A stretch of 64,000 nt of DNA from Bernardetia sp963719525 (GCA_963719525.1 CAVRCG010000001.1:434001-498000); one strand, 5' to 3'. Numbered from the stretch's first letter, positions 18,371 to 28,220 are shown. The notes: generated by a model from the letters alone, not told the origin. Made by a program: numbers and translations.

Positions 18371-19214
18371 GATAAACGGTGTCTTGTTGTGAAAGATTTA
18401 TTTTGATTTTCATGTTTCTGTCTTTCTTATTTCTCAATTCTGAAGGAATAATTAGAAATCCTCTCTTATCAAATTTAGTTTCTACACCTTTAGGAGAATG
18501 AAGTTTTGTTATCGTTGTATCAAAAGGAATATGATAAGTAATTTCTACGCCAAAATGAGTAGGGTAATCTGAATCCCAAAATATATGAGGTTTTAAGGAA
18601 TAATTAGACATTTTTACAATAACAGGATTTAAAACCTTTTTTTGATAGAGAAAATTTACATCTTCATAATATAGTTTAGCTAATTGAGTTTTGAAACGCT
18701 GTAAATGATATTTGTTTTGTAGTGTATCGTCAGAAAAATAAAGTTTATTAATTTCTTGATTTGATAAATTATTTTCTAAAACAAAATCTTGATACTTCTC
18801 TTCTAGCAAAGCATTTATTTTGATAGCTTCATTTATATAATTTTCAAACGCAGAAGTAATTAGAACTTCTTTGTTTTGTTGTGGCTTATTCTTATCAAAA
18901 GTTTCATAGACTATTTTTCTGTTTAGTGCTTCTAATTGACTTTTTGCCGAATCAAATTCTATTGAAACATCTCTCAGATAGTAAGCATAATAGTAATCTT
19001 TGTTTCTCATATTGCTATTTATTCTACTACCCAAATGATAATACATTACCGATAAATCTTCTATTTCTTTCATACCTTCCACAAAAACAGCTTTCTCCTC
19101 CTCATTATATTTCTCCCTAAAAAAACTATCATAACCTATCCAAGCAAAAGCAATCAGCAAACATAAAGCTGGCAAAATAGGCTGTAACGGATTTAATTTT
19201 TTGATTAATTTCAT
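18357..19214 (-). CDS. Membrane-anchored protein of unknown function (first of a pair)
   Basis: A 285-residue protein with one membrane segment (about 13-31, ILPALCLLIAFAWIGYDSFF), then a long helical stalk with charged residues (about 35-190), and a C-terminal part with strand-like segments (FGVEITYHIPFDTTITKLHS and RNMKIKINLSQQDTVYHEIY). The overall plan (short cytoplasmic N-terminus, one helix, long periplasmic stalk, beta domains) recalls GldM-like motor proteins of gliding bacteria, but I see no sequence match to GldM. It forms an operon with the next gene. Confidence 0.65.
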   Translation of the reverse strand: MKLIKKLNPLQPILPALCLLIAFAWIGYDSFFREKYNEEEKAVFVEGMKEIEDLSVMYYHLGSRINSNMRNKDYYYAYYLRDVSIEFDSAKSQLEALNRKIVYETFDKNKPQQNKEVLITSAFENYINEAIKINALLEEKYQDFVLENNLSNQEINKLYFSDDTLQNKYHLQRFKTQLAKLYYEDVNFLYQKKVLNPVIVKMSNYSLKPHIFWDSDYPTHFGVEITYHIPFDTTITKLHSPKGVETKFDKRGFLIIPSELRNKKDRNMKIKINLSQQDTVYHEIY

Positions 19215-19257
19215 ACTTTTTTTTTAGAGAAATTATTTTTATAAACAAGAATAAAAC

Positions 19258-20283
19258 TTACAAAATAACCAAAAGCGAACCCACAGAAATCAGAATCCAC
19301 AAAGTAACACCTAAAGCTAAAGGTCGCCAACCTACTTTTTTTATTTTTTCGATAGACAAACTAAGACCAATCAAGAAAAGTGTTGTAACGAGTAATTTTT
19401 TGGCAACCCAAACCAAATACGAAGAATATTCTGCTACAAAAGGAATGTATGTATTTATCAAAATAGCCACTACAAAAAGTCCGATAAAATAGGGAATCTT
19501 AATTTTTGAAACTGGTTTCTTTGCTTTTTCATCTTTTTTCAAACTCTCTATTTTTGAATTATCATTTGCCTCATTTTGTGGATAAAACCTTGAAACCAAA
19601 ACGGAAAGCAACACCAAAGGGATAATCCAGAGCGCACGAACGAGCTTTAAAGTAGTAGCAATTTTTGTAGATTCATCGCTAAACGCATCGGCAGCACCTA
19701 TAACCGAACTGGTATCGTGAATAGCAACGGCAACCCACATTCCAAAATCTTGAGGAGAAATATGGAAAAAATGTCCTAAAACAGGAAAAATAAGTAAAGC
19801 AATCGAATTGAGTAAAAAAACAACACCCAAAGAAACCGAAATATCAGAATTATCTGCATCAATAACAGGCGAAAAAGCAGCAATGGCACTTCCTCCACAA
19901 ATAGCCGTTCCGACAGAAATTAGTTGAGCTAATTTATTTTCTACTTTCAACAATTTTCCTAAAAGAAGACCCATTCCAAGTGTCAAGAAAATACTACTTA
20001 CAACCAAACCAATTCCATTTTGACTAGCCGTAATTGCCATTTGAAGATTAAGTCCAAAACCCAAACCTACAACGGCAATCTTTAAAAGCTGCTTTGTTGC
20101 TTTTGCTGTTTGGTCTGGAAAAGGATTTTTGAGGAAATGAGCAAATAAAAGTCCTGCTACAAGTGCAATCGGACTATTTATAGAAGGAAGCCAGCACGCA
20201 AAAAGGCAAGCAAAGAAAAGAATTGGAATAAGTTTGTTTTTCAAAATTAATGATTGTAATTGTGTGTTTTGTTGAAGGTACAA
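19258..20283 (-). CDS. YeiH/UPF0324-family membrane protein (putative sulfate exporter)
   Basis: A 341-residue polytopic protein with about ten hydrophobic segments. The UPF0324/Cons_hypoth698 signatures are present: AVVGLGFGLNLQM, GTAICGGSAIAAFSPVI and AVAIHDTSSVIGAADAFSD. Members have been called putative sulfate exporters, but direct transport data are thin. The start is TTG at 20283, since no ATG occurs before the first membrane segment. It lies downstream of an ABC exporter on the same strand but is separated from it by a terminator-like hairpin. Confidence 0.85.
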   Translation of the reverse strand: MYLQQNTQLQSLILKNKLIPILFFACLFACWLPSINSPIALVAGLLFAHFLKNPFPDQTAKATKQLLKIAVVGLGFGLNLQMAITASQNGIGLVVSSIFLTLGMGLLLGKLLKVENKLAQLISVGTAICGGSAIAAFSPVIDADNSDISVSLGVVFLLNSIALLIFPVLGHFFHISPQDFGMWVAVAIHDTSSVIGAADAFSDESTKIATTLKLVRALWIIPLVLLSVLVSRFYPQNEANDNSKIESLKKDEKAKKPVSKIKIPYFIGLFVVAILINTYIPFVAEYSSYLVWVAKKLLVTTLFLIGLSLSIEKIKKVGWRPLALGVTLWILISVGSLLVIL

Positions 20284-20303
20284 ATTTATTCGTTTTTACA
20301 CAT

Positions 20304-20340
20304 AAAAAAACCTATAAAGATTTTACGGCTCTATAGGTTT
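20304..20340 (-). terminator. Terminator-like hairpin after the ABC exporter gene
   Basis: Inverted arms AAACCTATA / TATAGGTTT with a 17-base loop, followed in the minus direction by seven T. It lies about 90 bases past the ABC exporter stop, with a palindromic repeat in between. Confidence 0.65.
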
Positions 20341-20373
20341 GAAAGAAGTTGTTTAAGAATATTGGGTACGAAT

Positions 20374-20410
20374 TTGTTGGTGTCGCTACGCTAAAACACC
20401 AACAAAGGTA
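20374..20410. repeat. TTGTTGGTGT palindrome, copy B
   Basis: Arms TTGTTGGTGT / ACACCAACAA around CGCTACGCTAAA. It is inserted between the ABC exporter stop (20427) and its apparent terminator. Confidence 0.7.
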
Positions 20411-20426
20411 GAACTTGAAATACAAA

Positions 20427-22334
20427 TTATACTTCTAAAAGCTGCAAACGGACAAGATTATTATACGTTCCCTCTTGATTTACCAAACTCTCGTGTGTTC
20501 CCTTTTCACTAATTTGTCCGTTTTCCATTACATAAATCGTATCTACTTTTCGGATTGTAGCCAAACGATGAGCAATAATTATTGTCGTTCTGTTTTTCAT
20601 CAATGTATCTAATGCTTCTTGTACAAGATGTTCAGATTCGGCATCTAACGAACTTGTGGCTTCATCTAAAATTAATATTTTTGGGTTTCTCAAAATTGCT
20701 CTTGCAATAGCAACTCTCTGACGCTGTCCTCCTGAAAGTTTTACGCCACGTTCGCCTACAAGAGTTTCTAATCCTTCTGGAAACGTTTCGATAAATTTGT
20801 ATGCGTTGGCTTGTTTGGCTGCTTCTATGATTTCTTCTTTTGTTGCAGTTGGTTTTCCGTAAGCTATATTTTCTCTAATTGTTCCACCGAAAAGCAGAAT
20901 TTCTTGTGGTACAATTCCGATTGCAGAACGGTAAAAATTCAAGTCGTAATCCAAATTATTCTTTCCATCAACTTCAATTGTTCCTGTTTGAGGATCATAA
21001 AAACGCTCTAAAAGCTGAATAATAGTAGATTTTCCTGCTCCACTATGTCCGACTAAAGCAATTTTTTCTCCTGCTTTTATATCAAAACTAAGTCCTTTCA
21101 ATACTTCTACATCGGCACGTGTAGGATAAGAAAAACGAACGTCTTTAAATGAAATATTTCCTTGTATCGGATTTTGAGTGATCGCTAATTCTTTTTCATT
21201 ATAAGTTGATTCTGATTCAGAATTTTCTCCCAAAACTTCCAACACTCGTTCTGATGCACCGATTGCTTTTTGTATTTGTCCATAAATATTACCCAATCCA
21301 CCAATCGAACCAGCAATGAACATAGAATAAATAATAAACGAAATTAAATCTCCAGAAGTAAGTTTTCCTTCTGCTAAAAGCGTTGCACCATACCAAAAAA
21401 CTGCCGTAATACTTCCAAAAATAGCAAAGATAATAAACGAAACAAAAGCACCACGGTAAGTAGCTGCCTTTAATGCCGTCTTGACAACATCTTGTTGCGT
21501 ATTCGAATATCGATTAGATTCGAAAATTTCGTTTGTAAATGCTTTTACAGTTGCAATGGCTTGAATAGTTTCTTCTACAATAACATTCGAAAGAGCAAGT
21601 TGTTCTTGTGTTTTCTTTGAGAGTTTGCGAATAAATTTACCGAAAACAATAGCTCCTATAATAAGAACAGGCATTACTCCCAACATAAAAAAAGTAAGTT
21701 GTGGCGTTTTGAAAAACAAAATCCCCAAACCTACAACAAGAGTAATTATCTGACGAAAAAATTCGGCTAAGGTAATTGAAAAAGTATCTTGTAGGAGAGC
21801 TACATCTGCTGTAATTCTACTCATAAGGTCGCCAGAACGATGTTTGTCATAAAAACTCATCGGTAAAGCAAGGTATTTTTGATACAACGCTTTTCGAATG
21901 TCAGCCATTGCATACTCACTTACCTGTGCAAATAAATATACTCTCAAAAATGAAAAAACTACTTGAATAAAAATTACAGCAATTAAGGCGAGTGTAATTT
22001 GATTGATACTATCCAAAAGAAAACTCTCATCTCCTGTTGCTACATCAACAAGGTTTCCTGTCAGTTCTGGAAAAGCTAAAAGCACAATACTAGACAAGAA
22101 AAGACAAACCATTCCACTAAAAAAATAACCTTTGTAGGGCATCATATATTTATAGATACCCATTAAGTATTCGAAACTTTCCTTATTTAGCTTTTTCTTT
22201 TTATGGTCTTCTTCCTTGTTTTTTTCTAGTTCTGTTGGTATAGAAGTAGCAGAATTTTCTGGAGCATTTCCAATATTTGTAGCGTGTCCGTTTATGCTTC
22301 CGTTTTTATTTTTGTTTTCGTTCGTATCTTTCAT
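20427..22334 (-). CDS. ABC exporter half-transporter (MsbA/BmrA type)
   Basis: A 635-residue fused permease and ATPase that works as a dimer to export a lipid, drug or peptide. After a polar N-terminal extension of about 55 residues (Asn/Glu/Lys-rich) come six membrane helices (about 70-370) and a nucleotide-binding domain (about 395-635). The ATPase motifs are Walker A GHSGAGKST, Q-loop VPQEILLFGG, signature LSGGQRQRVAIARA, Walker B ILILDEATSSLD and switch IIIAHRLATI. All catalytic residues are present, unlike in the degenerate half of a heterodimer. No accessory MFP or TolC gene lies beside it. A minus-strand TATCTTTG stands about 40 bases before the ATG. Confidence 0.9.
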   Translation of the reverse strand: MKDTNENKNKNGSINGHATNIGNAPENSATSIPTELEKNKEEDHKKKKLNKESFEYLMGIYKYMMPYKGYFFSGMVCLFLSSIVLLAFPELTGNLVDVATGDESFLLDSINQITLALIAVIFIQVVFSFLRVYLFAQVSEYAMADIRKALYQKYLALPMSFYDKHRSGDLMSRITADVALLQDTFSITLAEFFRQIITLVVGLGILFFKTPQLTFFMLGVMPVLIIGAIVFGKFIRKLSKKTQEQLALSNVIVEETIQAIATVKAFTNEIFESNRYSNTQQDVVKTALKAATYRGAFVSFIIFAIFGSITAVFWYGATLLAEGKLTSGDLISFIIYSMFIAGSIGGLGNIYGQIQKAIGASERVLEVLGENSESESTYNEKELAITQNPIQGNISFKDVRFSYPTRADVEVLKGLSFDIKAGEKIALVGHSGAGKSTIIQLLERFYDPQTGTIEVDGKNNLDYDLNFYRSAIGIVPQEILLFGGTIRENIAYGKPTATKEEIIEAAKQANAYKFIETFPEGLETLVGERGVKLSGGQRQRVAIARAILRNPKILILDEATSSLDAESEHLVQEALDTLMKNRTTIIIAHRLATIRKVDTIYVMENGQISEKGTHESLVNQEGTYNNLVRLQLLEV

Positions 22335-22375
22335 AGTTTGTTTTAAAACGATAGTACGTTTGATTTTTCGAAACG

Positions 22376-22383
22376 CAAAGATA
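22376..22383 (-). promoter_or_regulatory. Candidate -7 promoter element of the ABC exporter gene
   Basis: TATCTTTG on the minus strand matches the Bacteroidota -7 consensus TAnnTTTG and lies about 42 bases before the ATG. I see no convincing TTTG -33 element at the expected spacing, so this is tentative. Confidence 0.35.
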
Positions 22384-22489
22384 CAGTTTTTGTTAGATAA
22401 GTGCTAACTAGATTTGTCGTAGAAATTTTTAGACAAAAAAAACTACTCTCGATTATTTTTTAGATAATCAAGAATAGCTTTTATATAGT

Positions 22490-22630
22490 AAACGTTATCA
22501 CGGTTAATTTAGTAATGTTCATTTTTCCATAGCGACAGGTTTGCAAACCTGCCACTATGGAAAAATAAGACTGTTTTGCTTTTCTACAACTAATTTATTA
22601 TTAGACCTATAAATAACCGTGATGACGTTT
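22490..22630. repeat. MITE-like element, ATCACGGTT family, copy 2
   Basis: A 141-base element with ends AAACGTTATCACGGTTA and TAACCGTGATGACGTTT, which are inverted copies with about one mismatch. Its core is a second palindrome (TTTTTCCATAG ... CAGGTTTGCAAACCTG ... CTATGGAAAAA). Copy 3 (59230-59366) shares both ends and core. It has no coding capacity. It fills most of the 22335-22650 gap. Confidence 0.75.
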
Positions 22631-22650
22631 AGTTAGAAAAAAATTATAGC

Positions 22651-23931
22651 TTATTGCAATTTTTTACCTAACTCAAATCCTTTTTCGTACATTTCTATTA
22701 ACGTATTGTCTATAGACTCACCTACATTTTCGTCTTCAGCACTTACATTAGTAAATACAAGAACACCGATTTTGGTAACTGGGTCAAACGCCATTTCTGT
22801 AGTTGTACCGTCTTCTCCTCCGTTGTGTCCCCAAAGCCCTAAAGATTCATTTTGAAGAAACATGTGTAATCCCATTGTATTATCTACACTTGGAATTTGT
22901 TTTTTCAACATTTCAGTAACTGTTGCAGATTTAAGTAATTGATAGCCATTAAAAGTACCTCCATTTGCTATTGCAGCTACAAATTTAGCCATTTCTCTAG
23001 GCGTTGTACGCAATCCACCATTCGGATAATCTGGGAAAGTATAGTTTTCAATTTTCACAAGTTCGCCGTCTTGTAATTCATAAGGCTGAACGATTGTTCC
23101 TGTAATGTTGCCTAATTTCCAACTTGAATTAGTCATTCCTAAAGGAGTAAAAATATTAGTCTGTGTATATTCTGTAAAACTTTTTCCAGAAATTTGTTCT
23201 ACCAAAACACCAATAAGAGCAGTACCAGCATTTGAATAATTAAATTCTGTTCCTGGTGTTTCTTCCGAAAAATTAGCATCTGCATCATAACGAGAACCAC
23301 CTACTTTTAAGTAGCTTTCCATAAAATCTTTCAAAGAAAGAGGCGTATCTCCATTGAATGTTTTGTTTCCATACAAATTATCTCCATCTGTAATAGAAGA
23401 CGAATGAGTAAGAAGCATACGAAACGTAATCGGAGTAGCCGAATTTGGATTAACTACAGGAAAAGAAAGATAATCATTGATTGGATCATCTAAACCAAAC
23501 TTACCTTCATCATAAAGACGAAGTAAAGAAACACCTGTAACCGTTTTCGAAATTGAGGCAATTAAGAACAAATGATCAGCCGTTAAGTCCAAACCTTGTG
23601 CAATATTAGACTTTCCGTAATATCCTTCGTGCAGAATTTGTCCGTCTTTAAAGATAACTGTACCCACAGCAGGAATTTTGTTAGCAGACATTCGAGCAGC
23701 TATGAAATCATCAAAAACTTGTTTGTCTTGATTGGTGTTACCACCGTCGTTTCCATCATCACCACCGTCATCTCCATCGCCACCGTCTCCTCCATCTCCA
23801 CCATCATCTGGATCAACAACAACTACATCTGGCTCGTCTGGTTCTGGATCTTCATCTCCACCACAACTTGACACAGAAAATACAAGTAATAAAGCTAACA
23901 CCAATAGCACAGGGAATCTTAATATATTCAT
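22651..23931 (-). CDS. Serine beta-lactamase-fold lipoprotein, paralog 1 (Asp/Gly-rich linker)
   Basis: A 426-residue secreted lipoprotein of the class C beta-lactamase/esterase/DD-peptidase superfamily. The lipobox is VFSVSSCGGDE. The active-site SxxK is in ASISKTVTG, the Tyr motif is FNYSNAGTALIG, and a late HNGGEDGTTTE stands in for the KTG triad. Between lipobox and domain lies a low-complexity linker rich in Asp and Gly (about 30-66), which only this copy has. The role is probably hydrolysis of an ester or peptide at the outer membrane; true beta-lactam resistance cannot be inferred. It is the last of three tandem paralogs and the closest to paralog 2. Confidence 0.85.
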   Translation of the reverse strand: MNILRFPVLLVLALLLVFSVSSCGGDEDPEPDEPDVVVVDPDDGGDGGDGGDGDDGGDDGNDGGNTNQDKQVFDDFIAARMSANKIPAVGTVIFKDGQILHEGYYGKSNIAQGLDLTADHLFLIASISKTVTGVSLLRLYDEGKFGLDDPINDYLSFPVVNPNSATPITFRMLLTHSSSITDGDNLYGNKTFNGDTPLSLKDFMESYLKVGGSRYDADANFSEETPGTEFNYSNAGTALIGVLVEQISGKSFTEYTQTNIFTPLGMTNSSWKLGNITGTIVQPYELQDGELVKIENYTFPDYPNGGLRTTPREMAKFVAAIANGGTFNGYQLLKSATVTEMLKKQIPSVDNTMGLHMFLQNESLGLWGHNGGEDGTTTEMAFDPVTKIGVLVFTNVSAEDENVGESIDNTLIEMYEKGFELGKKLQ

Positions 23932-24094
23932 AATGTTTTTTTGATTTGATATTTTTTTTTATAAAAACAACAATTTTCACTCCTAAATGCAGGATTTCTT
24001 GTTTTTTTTATACTATTCAATTTCATAGTCATACTAATACAGGAAAAACGAAATCTTGTTCCTGAGTGATTACTATATTTTTTTGAATAAAAAT

Positions 24095-24136
24095 AAAGGC
24101 TATTATTACTATTTTTAGAAGTTGAGAATAGCCTTT
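24095..24136 (-). terminator. Terminator after beta-lactamase-fold paralog 2
   Basis: A 10-base inverted repeat (AAAGGCTATT / AATAGCCTTT) with a 22-base loop, followed in the minus direction by T-rich sequence. It lies about 27 bases past the stop of paralog 2, so the paralogs are probably separate transcripts. Confidence 0.65.
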
Positions 24137-24162
24137 AGCTTAGAAATTAGGATTTAAAATTT

Positions 24163-25371
24163 TTATTGTAATTTCTTACCTAATTCAAATGCTTTTTCAT
24201 ACATTTCTACTAACGTATTATTTATAGTTTTACCTACATTTTCGTCTTCAGCACTTATGTTAGTAAATACAAGAACACCGATTTTGGTAACTGGGTCAAA
24301 TACCATTTCGGTAGTTGTTCCATCTTCTCCTCCATTGTGTCCCCAAAGGTTCATATCTTCATTTCTGAAAAACATGTGTAATCCCATTTCTTGATCAACG
24401 TTTGGATATTGTATCTTTAGCATTTCTGTAACAGTAGAAGATTTTAGAATCTCAACACCGTTGTATGTTCCACCATTAGCAATCGCAGCCGTAAATTTAG
24501 CCATTTCTCTAGGCGTTGTACGCAACCCTCCATTTGGATAATCTGGGAACGTATAATTTTCTACTTTTACAGCTTCTCCGTCTTGTAGTTCGTAAGGCTG
24601 AACGATTGTTCCTGTAATGTTGCCCAATTTCCAACTTGAATTAGTCATTCCTAAAGGAGTAAAAATATTTGTTTGTGTATATTCTGTAAAACTTTTTTCA
24701 GAAATCTCTTCTACCAAAACGCCAATAAGAGCAGAGCCTGCATTAGAATAATTAAGCTCTGTACCGGGTTCTGCTTGCGAGAAATTAGCATTGGCATCGT
24801 AACGAGAACCACCTACTTTTAGATAACTTTCCATAAGTGGTCTTAAAGCAATAGGCGTATCTCCGTTGAATGTTTTGTTTCCATACAAATTATCTCCATC
24901 TGTTATAGAAGACGTATGAGCAAGTACCATACGAAACGTAATCGGAGTATCAAAATTAGGATTTTCAACAGTAAAAGAAAGATAATCATTGATTGGATCA
25001 TCTAAATCAAACTCTCCTTTGTCATACAATTGAAGCAAAGCTGTTCCTGTAACCGTCTTTGAAATAGAAGCAATCAAAAACAAATGGTCATCTTCTAAAG
25101 CCAAATCTTGTTCTATGTTAGATTTGCCAAAATATTCTTCGTGCAAAATTTTATCTCCTTTGAAGATAATCGTACCAACGGCAGGAATCTTTTGAGCAGA
25201 CATTTTCTCCATTATAAAATCATTAAAGGCTTCTATGTCAGGATTATTTTGTTCTGTGTCGTCATCTTTTTCTTTTCCTTTTGTTTCTACTTCGTCATCT
25301 CCACAGCTTAGTAGTGTGAAGGAGAATAATAGTAATAATAAAGCAAGTACAGGGAATTTTTGAATATTCAT
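24163..25371 (-). CDS. Serine beta-lactamase-fold lipoprotein, paralog 2
   Basis: A 402-residue lipoprotein with lipobox TLLSCGDDE, a short acidic/Lys linker, SxxK in ASISKTVTGTALL, Tyr motif LNYSNAGSALIG and HNGGEDGTTTEM. Long stretches are identical to paralog 1 (for example FTEYTQTNIFTPLGMTNSSW), which points to recent duplication or gene conversion. The function is as for paralog 1: a periplasmic or outer-membrane serine hydrolase of unknown substrate. Confidence 0.85.
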   Translation of the reverse strand: MNIQKFPVLALLLLLFSFTLLSCGDDEVETKGKEKDDDTEQNNPDIEAFNDFIMEKMSAQKIPAVGTIIFKGDKILHEEYFGKSNIEQDLALEDDHLFLIASISKTVTGTALLQLYDKGEFDLDDPINDYLSFTVENPNFDTPITFRMVLAHTSSITDGDNLYGNKTFNGDTPIALRPLMESYLKVGGSRYDANANFSQAEPGTELNYSNAGSALIGVLVEEISEKSFTEYTQTNIFTPLGMTNSSWKLGNITGTIVQPYELQDGEAVKVENYTFPDYPNGGLRTTPREMAKFTAAIANGGTYNGVEILKSSTVTEMLKIQYPNVDQEMGLHMFFRNEDMNLWGHNGGEDGTTTEMVFDPVTKIGVLVFTNISAEDENVGKTINNTLVEMYEKAFELGKKLQ

Positions 25372-25552
25372 AATAAATTATTAATTAAAATATAAAATTA
25401 AAGTATGCGTCTGGATACATCGTAATTACAACAATAGCTAAATAATGAAACTGTTGTATCAGACATTTTTTTATACATTTCTCAAAATAAGAAAATATAA
25501 TTATGGAAGGGTAATGTTAATAGATAATTACAAACAAATCGTAATTTATTTT

Positions 25553-26749
25553 TTATTGTATTTTTTTGCCTAATTCAAATCCTTTTACATATACAGGTTC
25601 TAAGTTCATATCACTCATATTTGTAAAAACGATAACACCAATTTTGGTTACTGGATCAAAGACAACGTCGGTAGTTGTTCCTTCTTCTCCTCCATTATGA
25701 CCCCAAAGTGCTAAAGGTGATTCTTCTTGATACATCTGAAATCCCATAGTTGGGTCAATAGTAGGAATTTGAGAAGTGTACATTAATTTTGCCGTTTCAG
25801 GCTTTAAAAGTTGATAGCCATTAGCAGAACCACCAGTAATAATTGTAGAAAAGAATTTAAAGTAATCTCTAGGCGTTGTGCGTAATCCTCCATTTGGATA
25901 ATCTGGAGTAGTATAATGGTCTATTTTTACAAATTTTCCATCTTCTACATTATACGGCTCTACGATTGTTCCTGTAATTTCGTCTAATCTCCAACTGGCA
26001 GAACTCATTCCCAAAGGAGTAAATATGTTTTGTCTGGTATAATCAGTAAAACTCATTTCAGAAATTTCTTCTACCAAAACTCCAATGAGAGCAGAACCTG
26101 CATTGGTATATTCAAACTGTGTTCCGGGGGCATTCTCTAAAAAATTATCATTTGCATTATAACGAGTACCACCTGTTTTCAAATAACTTTCCATAAAAGG
26201 TTTCAAAGCAAGAGGCGTATCTCCACCAAATGTGTAATTATCATACAACAAATCGCCATCTGCAATCGAAGAAGTATGAGTCAGAAGCATACGAAACGTA
26301 ATCGGTGTAGAAGAAGAAGGGTGATTTACAGGAAAAGAAAGGTAATCATTAATAGGATCATCTAATCCAAACTTGCCTTCATCATAAAGACGAAGAAGTG
26401 CAGCACCTGTTACTGTTTTGGAAACCGATGCAATCAAAAACAAATTATCTTGATTGAGAGCTAAGTTTTGTTCTATATTAGCCTTTCCGTAATACTTTTC
26501 ATAAAGGATTTGATCTCCCTTAAAAACAATCGTTGCTACAGCTGGCATTCCTTGAGAAGACATTTGAGAAACTACCAATTTATCGAAGTCATCTTTATCA
26601 GTTGCATTTGGAGAATTAGGATCGTTAGGTTCAACAACTACATCGTTTTCTGGTAATGGGTCATCTGTTCCACAACTGGAAAGTGAAAGAGTGAAGAAAG
26701 TAAGCAGTAAGGATAAGAGAAATAAGGAGGGACGTTTGAAAATATTCAT
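25553..26749 (-). CDS. Serine beta-lactamase-fold lipoprotein, paralog 3
   Basis: A 398-residue lipoprotein with lipobox LSLSSCGTD, a Pro/Asn-rich linker, SxxK in ASVSKTVTGAALL, Tyr motif FEYTNAGSALIG and HNGGEEGTTTD. It is the most divergent of the three (YTN rather than YSN) and lacks the final helix segment seen in the others (ENVG...NTL). It is the first of the tandem set in the direction of transcription. Confidence 0.85.
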   Translation of the reverse strand: MNIFKRPSLFLLSLLLTFFTLSLSSCGTDDPLPENDVVVEPNDPNSPNATDKDDFDKLVVSQMSSQGMPAVATIVFKGDQILYEKYYGKANIEQNLALNQDNLFLIASVSKTVTGAALLRLYDEGKFGLDDPINDYLSFPVNHPSSSTPITFRMLLTHTSSIADGDLLYDNYTFGGDTPLALKPFMESYLKTGGTRYNANDNFLENAPGTQFEYTNAGSALIGVLVEEISEMSFTDYTRQNIFTPLGMSSASWRLDEITGTIVEPYNVEDGKFVKIDHYTTPDYPNGGLRTTPRDYFKFFSTIITGGSANGYQLLKPETAKLMYTSQIPTIDPTMGFQMYQEESPLALWGHNGGEEGTTTDVVFDPVTKIGVIVFTNMSDMNLEPVYVKGFELGKKIQ

Positions 26750-26942
26750 ACTAATTTTTTGATTATTAAGATTTAAAGTTTGCGTTCTGATATGTCTTAT
26801 TTAATTATTTTATTCTGTTAAGACGTTTGCAAGTAGCAGTATAATTTGAAATAATCAAAAAAAAGCATATAGACAAAGTATAGACAAGACTAAAAATGTT
26901 GTCTTTTCTTGCTCTAAATCACTATAAAATTATATTTTATCT

Positions 26943-27677
26943 TTATTTAATTTTACTTTTTGGTTCTACCGTAATTTTTGAACCTTCAGCAAGCATAACA
27001 GAATTTGGTTTTTGATTATCTAAGAAAGAAAATTCTTGTCCATAAATTTCTCCAAAATCAGCATTTATTTTATACTCTAAGACTTCATATTGCTGCCATT
27101 TTGGATGAGTTACTTCGTACTCATTTGTTTTTTTGTCGTTTTGTTTTGCGTAACCCCAATAATGTTCTGTAATAAATTCGGTTTTGCTTTCTGGCTCTAT
27201 TTCACTTAAATTTTTGGCTGTTTTGAGATAAATAGAATTGATTTTTTGTTTTTTGTTTTTTTGCCAAGTATATTCTATTTCTCTATTGTCAGCATTTTCT
27301 ATCCATTTATGGCTCATTTTCATCGTTTCATAATTTTCCCCATAAACAGTATTTGCCACAAATGTAATAGCAGGTTTGGGAACAATTTCTTTTATAAAAA
27401 CAACTCCTCGTTTATAAACATCATTTTTTCTATCTTCTTCATTATCATATCTTTTCACATAAAAACGCAGATTTACCTCTTCAAAATCGGTGTGAAACGG
27501 AATTTTTACACCTATTAATTTTACGTCTTTAAACATAAAACCTATCAAACTGACGTAACATTTCCCTTTCCATAAATCTAATTCTGTTCCAAAAGGAAGA
27601 TGACGAAGAAGTATGTAAGGATCAATTTGATAATTTGCAAAGGCTAATTTTCGCCATTCGGCTGTTAGAAAACTCAT
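26943..27677 (-). CDS. YqjF-like DUF2071 protein
   Basis: A 244-residue cytoplasmic protein of the DUF2071/COG3361 family. I chose the ATG at 27677 because it gives the family N-terminus MSFLTAEWRKLAFANYQIDP; the upstream ATG at 27722 adds 15 unrelated residues. Family motifs are LPFGTELDLWKGKCYVSLIGF, GVKIPFHTDFEEVNLRFYVK and RGVVFIKEIVPKPAI. The function is not established. It is followed upstream by the Uma2 remnant on the same strand. Confidence 0.85.
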   Translation of the reverse strand: MSFLTAEWRKLAFANYQIDPYILLRHLPFGTELDLWKGKCYVSLIGFMFKDVKLIGVKIPFHTDFEEVNLRFYVKRYDNEEDRKNDVYKRGVVFIKEIVPKPAITFVANTVYGENYETMKMSHKWIENADNREIEYTWQKNKKQKINSIYLKTAKNLSEIEPESKTEFITEHYWGYAKQNDKKTNEYEVTHPKWQQYEVLEYKINADFGEIYGQEFSFLDNQKPNSVMLAEGSKITVEPKSKIK

Positions 27678-27736
27678 TTTTTTTATGGTTAATTTAAAAT
27701 ATATCCTCAATATTGAGTTCAAAGCCCTTTAAAACT

Positions 27737-28015
27737 TTAGATTTTATCTTTCCTGTTTTTGTAGTCTGTTGAAAAAAGTTGATAATTTGCTTTTTTAATT
27801 TTTTCGTTTTCGTCGTCTATTTTCGTCAAAACTTCTACATTAATTTTCTGTTTTTTTGGATAAATCTCCCAATATTCTCTCACTCCAAAGTCGGCATATT
27901 TTTGTTTTTTTTCTTCTCGTAATTTTTTGTAATTAGCAGGAGAAATTACTTCAATCATTAAATCTGGTGCTTCATAAATTCCTTTCTCTGTTATTTTTTC
28001 TACGTTACGATTCAA
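27737..28015 (-). pseudogene. 5'-truncated Uma2-type PD-(D/E)XK gene
   Basis: This fragment keeps only the C-terminal half of a Uma2 (DUF820) protein: EKGIYEAPDLMIEVISP, YKKLREEKKQKYADFGVREY and WEIYPKKQKINVEV. Family members are about 190 residues, with about 90 residues ahead of this region. Upstream the frame closes at a TAG after four codons, and I find no missing half in the other minus frames up to 28320. The active-site Asp and ExxxP are present, but the fold cannot be complete. The only start codon is TTG at 28015. It is probably a remnant. Confidence 0.7.
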
Positions 28016-28220
28016 GACTAAGACCTATATACATTTACCAAACTACGAAAAATTTGAGAATGAATTAAAATACGTTTCAAAACAAATATAGTTGAATAAA
28101 ATTGATAATCTAATTCTGGTTCATAAAAATTCAGAACAAGCCTTTTATAACCAAAAAACACGAAATCAAATCTAACTTTTAAGCTACCTTTAGCGTTAAG
28201 GAAAAGTTAATGTGCATTCT

